A stretch of DNA of 48,480 bases from Lentimicrobiaceae bacterium (lineage in GTDB: Bacteria; Bacteroidota; Bacteroidia; Bacteroidales; UBA4417): assembly GCA_028697555.1 (NCBI GenBank), contig JAQVEX010000011.1:1-48480 (forward strand), read 5' to 3'. The first letter of the stretch is position 1. Every line of letters begins with the position of its first letter. Shown piece after piece: positions 43,727 through 48,480 of this stretch. The notes below the pieces were generated by a model, which had not been told where the DNA came from, ran no database searches, and saw only the letters and a program-made list of their open reading frames with translations. The position numbers and the translations under genes were made by a program.

Positions 43727-43760
43727 AAAAATTGCCTTGCCACAAGTAGCAAGGCAATTT
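43727..43760 (-). terminator. Terminator downstream of the TonB receptor-lipoprotein operon
   Basis: AAATTGCCTTGC (43729-43740) and GCAAGGCAATTT (43749-43760) form a perfect 12-bp stem with an 8-base loop. On the minus strand it runs into five T residues. It separates the DUF5689 operon from the CBM9-like gene. Confidence 0.82.
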
Positions 43761-43856
43761 CAGAAAAACTTATTGTTTTTTTCTTATAATAAAAACAGTT
43801 TTTTCAATAAACTCCATGATATTAGCAAAATGTGCCAATAACATAGAAATTGAATA

Positions 43857-45140
43857 TTATTGTTTCTTTACCTTAACGTTTTTAATTTCCCACGTTGCCG
43901 ATTCGCTGTCGGAACACAAGTATTTGAATGCAAACCTCACATTACTCAAATTCGTAATATTACCCTGTAAATTAAAGTTTGCAGTAGTGTTGACAAACAG
44001 CCAATTATTTCCTGCCGGATAAGTTTCTATAGTAACCTGATGCCAATTGTTTGCAGCAAAATCGTTTTCGTTATAGTTTTCGCAAATCCACAAAGTATGA
44101 TTTGATTGTAGGTTAGCTAAACTTCCTTTATTTATTGCGTGATCGAATGAGATTTCGATACTGCTTGCTCCCGACAAATCTAATGAAGGCGAAATGAGCC
44201 AATCTTCGTTTTTATGACTTGAACCCGACTGATAGCCCGACATTTTCATGCACGAATAGTTTGCATCGTGTATCCACTGCTGCGTTCCAATAACGCTATG
44301 CGCAATAAAACTACCTATGCCGTCGGCAAAAGATTCTTCGAAAAATGCAGGCACAAACGGAACAAAACCTAAAACATCACTTGTATCTCTGATAGTAAGC
44401 TGTAAATCGTTGTTGAAAATATTTAATATTCCTTTTACAGTGCCTTTACCTCCCGGGATCAAAGAGCTTGCAAAATTGGCATACTTGCTGGTTCTAACAA
44501 TTATCTTATTGTTGCTGTTATCAACAAGGTCTCTGTTGGTTGCAGAAGCACTTTGCGTAGCCCAAACACTACCTGCATCAGGAAAACTAACATCATCAAA
44601 TTGAACTAACATGCTTAAATAAGATTTTATGTTGTTATCGTTCATTGCAATAACCTTAGGTGCAGGAACTGGTCCAGGCAAGCTGTCTCTGAACAAATGT
44701 AAGTCGATATATGCTTCGGGTAACCTACCAATGCTGTTTTCGTGAACGTATCCTAACTGATGCAATCCTCCATACTTTCCAATGTACATTCCCTGACATT
44801 TTACATAAACCAATTGACCTAAGCGATATTCGGTATATAGTGAATTTCTGTCTAACGCCAATTCTATACCTGCCGTTTCGTCTTGAATAACAAGTTTTTT
44901 GTACAAGTTGCCCGACTCGTCGTTGGCCACAACTATACCTTTGATAATAATTTCTTCCGAAATTGAATCTAAGTTAGTGTTAAATTGTGTTTTTAGCTCG
45001 GCAATAGTTTTATTTGCCGTCAGGTTAGCTTCGGGTATATCAATTGGCGGCTTATCAAATTCACCTTGAATACACGAGTTAGTCATCACTAATGTTAATG
45101 CAACAACTACTATTGCTGATAATATTTTTTTCGTTTTCAT
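43857..45140 (-). CDS. DUF5689 lipoprotein with C-terminal choice-of-anchor J-like domain
   Basis: A 427-residue surface lipoprotein. The signal peptide ends in the lipobox TNSC with Cys23. The N-terminal half (about 40-265) is a DUF5689 OB-fold-like region (IIIKGIVVANDESGNLYKKL, VYVKCQGMYIGKYGGL). The C-terminal part (about 270-427) resembles the jelly-roll domain of the choice-of-anchor J/cleaved-adhesin type (FFEESFADGIGSF, NEDWLISPSLDLSGASSIEI). It lies 22 bases after the TonB receptor and is probably its surface partner, in the way SusD partners SusC though not homologous. A substrate cannot be read from the sequence. The nearby secreted nuclease/phosphatase gene hints at nucleic acid or phosphate-ester use. 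Confidence 0.82.
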   Translation of the reverse strand: MKTKKILSAIVVVALTLVMTNSCIQGEFDKPPIDIPEANLTANKTIAELKTQFNTNLDSISEEIIIKGIVVANDESGNLYKKLVIQDETAGIELALDRNSLYTEYRLGQLVYVKCQGMYIGKYGGLHQLGYVHENSIGRLPEAYIDLHLFRDSLPGPVPAPKVIAMNDNNIKSYLSMLVQFDDVSFPDAGSVWATQSASATNRDLVDNSNNKIIVRTSKYANFASSLIPGGKGTVKGILNIFNNDLQLTIRDTSDVLGFVPFVPAFFEESFADGIGSFIAHSVIGTQQWIHDANYSCMKMSGYQSGSSHKNEDWLISPSLDLSGASSIEISFDHAINKGSLANLQSNHTLWICENYNENDFAANNWHQVTIETYPAGNNWLFVNTTANFNLQGNITNLSNVRFAFKYLCSDSESATWEIKNVKVKKQ

Positions 45141-45162
45141 ATATGTTGATGTTTTTTTAGAT

Positions 45163-47901
45163 TTATAAACTGAATGCTATGTTAAAAAAGAAATTTGTTC
45201 CGTACATATAGTAATATCTTGGCGGAAATTTATCTATATTTTTATTTTCGAAATCAAATCTCAACTGCTCGTAACCTCCCGATTTTAAAGAAGTATTGTT
45301 GAGCACATTGCTGACGTTAAGATTTATTGATAGGTAACGTGAATTAATTCTGAACGATTTTCCTATTGAAAAATCGACTGTAAATCCACCGTTTAGTTTT
45401 TCTTGCTGAGTTATTTGGTCTATCAAGGGGTCGCCTTCGCCCAAACCGGCAATAGCTTGCGAAGTACGTCTTTCAGGATTGAAACTCAAATATATTTTGT
45501 CGAAATAGTTTACACCTGCCTCAACAAACCAACGGTTTTTGTTAAACTTTAATGTTATATTTGAAGCTATTTGCGGCGTTCCCGAAACGTAGAAATTCTT
45601 TGTGTAAGCCATCCACGAAGTGTCGGGTTGAGAACCGTTTTCAAAATTTAAAGTTGCTTTTGCTCTGTTTGTATATCTGTAATTGCCAAACGAGCCCGAA
45701 CCTTGAAGCGTAAACATGCTGTTTATTTTATATTGCAAAGCTACTTCAACACCTTGATGCACCCTATCCTGAGCGCTTAATGACATATTGACGAAGGTTC
45801 TCAAATCATCGTGGTAGAAACGCATAATTTCGCTGTGATTGTGGAAAAACGTTTCAAAAACCGTAATCCTTCCGTTTAAATTCGGAAACCTTAGCAAGTA
45901 CGACATATCGGCACTGATAATATCTGTAACTAAGTTGTTGGCTGAAAGCACATCCGAAATTCTGGGCGATATATATACATTTCGTAAATTAATAGGATCG
46001 GCACCAACCATAGCATTTAGTAACAAATAATGTCTTCCGGATATTTTATAAGTTACACCTGCTTTTACATCGTAAGTAAAAAGATTTATAAGTTCCGATT
46101 TCCCTAATGATCTTTCAGGCTGTCTACCGTTACGCATAAAGCCTTCTCGCTGATACTGAGTAAATACTAAATTACCTCCAACGTAGAAATCAAATCGGGG
46201 CAAAAACCATTGTTGCATAGCCCACAAATTGTACTTGCGATTGGTTAATGTGTAGTTGTAGCCAAATTCTTCGCCCTCTTTTATTACTTTATTAGGATTG
46301 TCTAGGTCGTTTTGAAGTTTTATGCTATCGCCAACAAAATCACGTTCCGAAAACTGGTCTATATCAACCCAATGGGTTCCCCCTAAAAGGTCTCTTAACA
46401 CCTTATAATTTCTAGCCGAATAATTAATAATTTCTACGCCTGCAGTTGATTTAGTCTTATTGGTTGTGTAGTTATAAACCGATGCCAAATTAAACTGGTT
46501 TTGATCTGTAACTTCATCTTCGATAATATAAACTGCCTGCTTGCCCGATAGATTAGCCAAATAATTTTGCTGATACAGTCTGTCCCAGTCTATTTGAGTA
46601 AATTTAGTGTTATCATTTTCCCATTGCTGAGCTATATAATTTCCCAAAGCTTCATTTTGTCCGCTAACCCAACTTGGCAAATATCTGTAGTAATCGGGAC
46701 GCGGATCGCGTGCTTTATACCAATTTAAACGAGTACGACCAAACTTGCCAAAAGTGTACGATGCTGTAGTTTGCAACTTCGATTTTTCCGAAATATTCCA
46801 ATTATGTACCAGCATCGTCATCGGCTGATTGCTCCATCTAACTCTAGCATTACGTTTTTCTCCATTTTGGTAACCCCAATTAGGATTGTAGTAGATTGAA
46901 CCTGCAAGGTCATACACTTCTTGAATAACACCTGCACTTTGTCCTCTGCGGAAAGGAGAACCATAAGTAACAAGAGCTAAGCTGTGGGAACTGTTAATTT
47001 TTCTTTCAACTCCTAAATACCATGCGTAAGCATCGTAGAAAGTACCTTCCGTCCTACCCTCTTCGCTCCATCGCTTTGACCCGCTTGCAACTATTCCCCA
47101 ATTATTAGCCATCATACCTGTTGAATAAGTAAACATAACCCTATTGTTGTACGACCTGTTTGAGCGCGATAGTGTGAGTTTTGTTTGTTTGCGAATTAAG
47201 GAAGGTATAGCATTAATTTTTGTACTTCCACCAATGTTGCCGAAGCAATAATCTACAGGAGTAAAATCATCTACAGTGATTTTATTTCTTACAACTTCAT
47301 TCAAGCCTCCCCACTCGTTCCATACGGCTCTACCGGTTTCCAAATCATTAACCAAAACGCCGTTCATGTAAACGTTCTGGTACTCGTTGTCGTAGCCACG
47401 TACCTTGTAATACATAGGACTAAACGAATATGCTGCAGCTTGCGAGTACGGGTCGGAAGTACTTGTTAAAACTCCCGAATACATATCGCTACCGCCTTCA
47501 TCATCGGCATCTAAGGAGAAATCGCTAATACCTATACCAATCCCCTGATCAAAAACCGAAAATTTTAACTTTACATCTGCCATTTTAACATTGGAGTTGT
47601 CAACGCTAAAACTTATTCGTTCGGTTAAATAATTAGGAGCCGAAACTATTAACTCATAAACTCCCGAAAGCACATTATCAAATTGAAATTCTCCTTCTGA
47701 ACTTGATAGATTGAACATATTGTTAAGTTCTACCTGTGCGTTAGAAATATACTTTCCGGTTTCGCCGTCAACAACTCTACCCGAAACGGAATATCCTTGC
47801 GCATACAGCCCAATATGACCAACTGCAAATAGAATAAACAAACAATAAATTTTCGAATTTGATATGTGCTGTTTAAATTTTGTAAATAAATTGCATATCA
47901 T
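45163..47901 (-). CDS. TonB-dependent outer-membrane receptor
   Basis: A 912-residue outer-membrane receptor energised by TonB-ExbBD. A signal peptide (about 1-35) precedes a carboxypeptidase-regulatory-like beta domain at about 36-112 (VSGRVVDGETGKYISNAQVE). The plug domain runs from about 140 to 235 (YKVRGYDNEYQNVYMNGVLV), followed by a long 22-strand-type barrel rich in aromatic residues to the C terminus (YYYMYGTNFFFNIAFSL). It lacks the SusC-type LKEVVV-like signature and is paired with a DUF5689 lipoprotein instead of SusD. It is the first gene of the operon and is divergent from a secreted endonuclease/exonuclease/phosphatase gene. Confidence 0.9.
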   Translation of the reverse strand: MICNLFTKFKQHISNSKIYCLFILFAVGHIGLYAQGYSVSGRVVDGETGKYISNAQVELNNMFNLSSSEGEFQFDNVLSGVYELIVSAPNYLTERISFSVDNSNVKMADVKLKFSVFDQGIGIGISDFSLDADDEGGSDMYSGVLTSTSDPYSQAAAYSFSPMYYKVRGYDNEYQNVYMNGVLVNDLETGRAVWNEWGGLNEVVRNKITVDDFTPVDYCFGNIGGSTKINAIPSLIRKQTKLTLSRSNRSYNNRVMFTYSTGMMANNWGIVASGSKRWSEEGRTEGTFYDAYAWYLGVERKINSSHSLALVTYGSPFRRGQSAGVIQEVYDLAGSIYYNPNWGYQNGEKRNARVRWSNQPMTMLVHNWNISEKSKLQTTASYTFGKFGRTRLNWYKARDPRPDYYRYLPSWVSGQNEALGNYIAQQWENDNTKFTQIDWDRLYQQNYLANLSGKQAVYIIEDEVTDQNQFNLASVYNYTTNKTKSTAGVEIINYSARNYKVLRDLLGGTHWVDIDQFSERDFVGDSIKLQNDLDNPNKVIKEGEEFGYNYTLTNRKYNLWAMQQWFLPRFDFYVGGNLVFTQYQREGFMRNGRQPERSLGKSELINLFTYDVKAGVTYKISGRHYLLLNAMVGADPINLRNVYISPRISDVLSANNLVTDIISADMSYLLRFPNLNGRITVFETFFHNHSEIMRFYHDDLRTFVNMSLSAQDRVHQGVEVALQYKINSMFTLQGSGSFGNYRYTNRAKATLNFENGSQPDTSWMAYTKNFYVSGTPQIASNITLKFNKNRWFVEAGVNYFDKIYLSFNPERRTSQAIAGLGEGDPLIDQITQQEKLNGGFTVDFSIGKSFRINSRYLSINLNVSNVLNNTSLKSGGYEQLRFDFENKNIDKFPPRYYYMYGTNFFFNIAFSL

Positions 47902-47926
47902 AGTATAAAGACATTAAATATTTGTG

Positions 47927-47934
47927 CAAATATA
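47927..47934 (-). promoter_or_regulatory. Candidate -7 box for the TonB receptor operon
   Basis: The minus strand reads TATATTTG, fitting TAnnTTTG, 25 bases before the start codon. No -33 match is seen. The rest of the 266-base divergent gap is AT-rich; I see no riboswitch-like structure in it. Confidence 0.38.
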
Positions 47935-48117
47935 TATTAATTTTTATTATTCATGATGTTAATTGTAATCGTCTTTTATTAACAAACAGACTTATATATT
48001 TTTATTAACAATAAAACTTTTTGGTAAATAGATGAATACGTGGTCTATTAAATATAACAGCAATTCTGTTAAAAAGTAATTATTCCTTGATTGTTAAAAA
48101 ATAATTAACAAAAACAT

Positions 48118-48149
48118 ATTGATAATTTATTCAATAACACATACATTTG
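48118..48149 (+). promoter_or_regulatory. Candidate promoter of the endonuclease/exonuclease/phosphatase gene
   Basis: ATTG (48118-48121), a 20-base spacer and TACATTTG (48142-48149) approximate the consensus, 18 bases before the ATG at 48168. Confidence 0.45.
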
Positions 48150-48167
48150 CAAAAAAATTACGTTAAA

Positions 48168-48480
48168 ATGATTTTTACAAGACTCGTTACCCTATTGATA
48201 TTATTGACATTGGCACCATTATTTGTGTTTAGTCAGAGCAACACAAAGGTAGCTGTTATTGCATATTATAATTTAGAAAATTTGTTCGACACCATTGATT
48301 CGCCCAACACTAACGATGCGGAATTTTTACCAAACGGAAAGAATTTGTGGAATACCGAAAAGTACTATAAAAAGTTGTCGAACATGTCGAAGGTTATAAG
48401 CGAAATCGGTGAAGAATACATTAAAGGTGGTCCTACAATTATTGGGGTTTCGGAAGTTGAAAACAGAGCTGTATTAGAAG
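48168..48480 (+). CDS. Secreted endonuclease/exonuclease/phosphatase family protein (partial)
   Basis: Only the first 104 codons are inside the window. The protein begins with a signal peptide (MIFTRLVTLLILLTLAPLFV, cleavage after VFSQ). The start of the EEP (DNase I-like) fold follows: VAVIAYYNLENLFD, then ADEF-like acidic residues (NDAEFLPNG) and IIGVSEVENRAVLE with the conserved metal-binding Glu region. Family members cut DNA, RNA or phosphate esters. Being secreted and divergent from a TonB receptor and DUF5689 lipoprotein, it may release nucleotides or phosphate for uptake. The C-terminal catalytic His motifs lie beyond the edge. Confidence 0.85.
   Translation, partial: MIFTRLVTLLILLTLAPLFVFSQSNTKVAVIAYYNLENLFDTIDSPNTNDAEFLPNGKNLWNTEKYYKKLSNMSKVISEIGEEYIKGGPTIIGVSEVENRAVLE

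Noticed and set aside
43711-43752. Upstream TTG start for the CBM9-like gene
   Set aside because: It would put 14 residues before a good signal peptide and overlap the terminator stem of the preceding operon.
47902-48167. Cobalamin or other riboswitch upstream of the TonB receptor
   Set aside because: The gap is AT-rich, lacks conserved riboswitch boxes or stable stems, and the candidate promoter leaves a leader of only about 20 bases.

Overview
The window is chromosomal DNA of an AT-rich member of the phylum Bacteroidota, probably an anaerobe of or near the order Bacteroidales. The case rests on candidate promoters with the TAnnTTTG -7 box and, in the best cases, TTTG 19 bases upstream; a general lack of Shine-Dalgarno sequences; five tRNA genes that do not encode CCA; and Bacteroidota-type families (DUF3467 after rpoC, DUF2723 glycosyltransferase, TonB receptor with carboxypeptidase-regulatory domain, PD40/OmpA protein). 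Anaerobic life is suggested by IorAB and by the [FeFe]-hydrogenase maturase HydF.

Region 1 (1-16757) is the information-processing core: a minus-strand M23 peptidase lipoprotein, then rpsU, xerC, hpf, the tRNA set Thr-Tyr-Gly-Thr followed by tuf (same order and anticodons as E. coli thrU-tyrU-glyT-thrT-tufB), tRNA-Trp, secE, nusG, rplKAJL, rpoB, rpoC, a strong terminator, and a DUF3467 gene.

Region 2 (16885-20797) is a minus-strand accessory block: a small outer-membrane beta-barrel, a restriction-modification pair (endonuclease first, overlapping the methylase by one base) and a NYN-domain nuclease-like gene. Region 3 (21020-30347) holds a very large DUF2723 membrane glycosyltransferase, iorB/iorA on the minus strand, a secreted GH95 fucosidase-type lipoprotein and a DUF479 acyl-carrier-protein phosphodiesterase-like gene.

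Region 4 (30556-40460) runs thrS-infC-rpmI-rplT, then cutC (minus), ftcD, an unrecognised membrane-anchored protein, aspA, hydF and an RseC-family gene. infC appears to start at AUA behind a very strong Shine-Dalgarno sequence. Region 5 (40629-48480) is envelope-related: a TPR/PD40/OmpA protein with the domain order of PorE, a carbohydrate-binding-family-9-like secreted protein, a DUF5689 lipoprotein with its TonB-dependent receptor, and the start of a secreted endonuclease/exonuclease/phosphatase gene running off the right edge.

The most unusual content is a family of four intergenic arrays (1-175, 26779-26911, 29432-29627, 40486-40625) built from degenerate 7-base units kept in strict phase (25, 19, 28 and 20 units). 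Each is mirror-symmetric: GTTAGCY-like units on one side, an AT-rich dyad in the middle, a CCG-containing heptad, then units resembling the reverse complement. Two lie in one orientation and two in the other, and copies 2 and 4 align heptad by heptad. They look like diverged copies of one structured repeat element.
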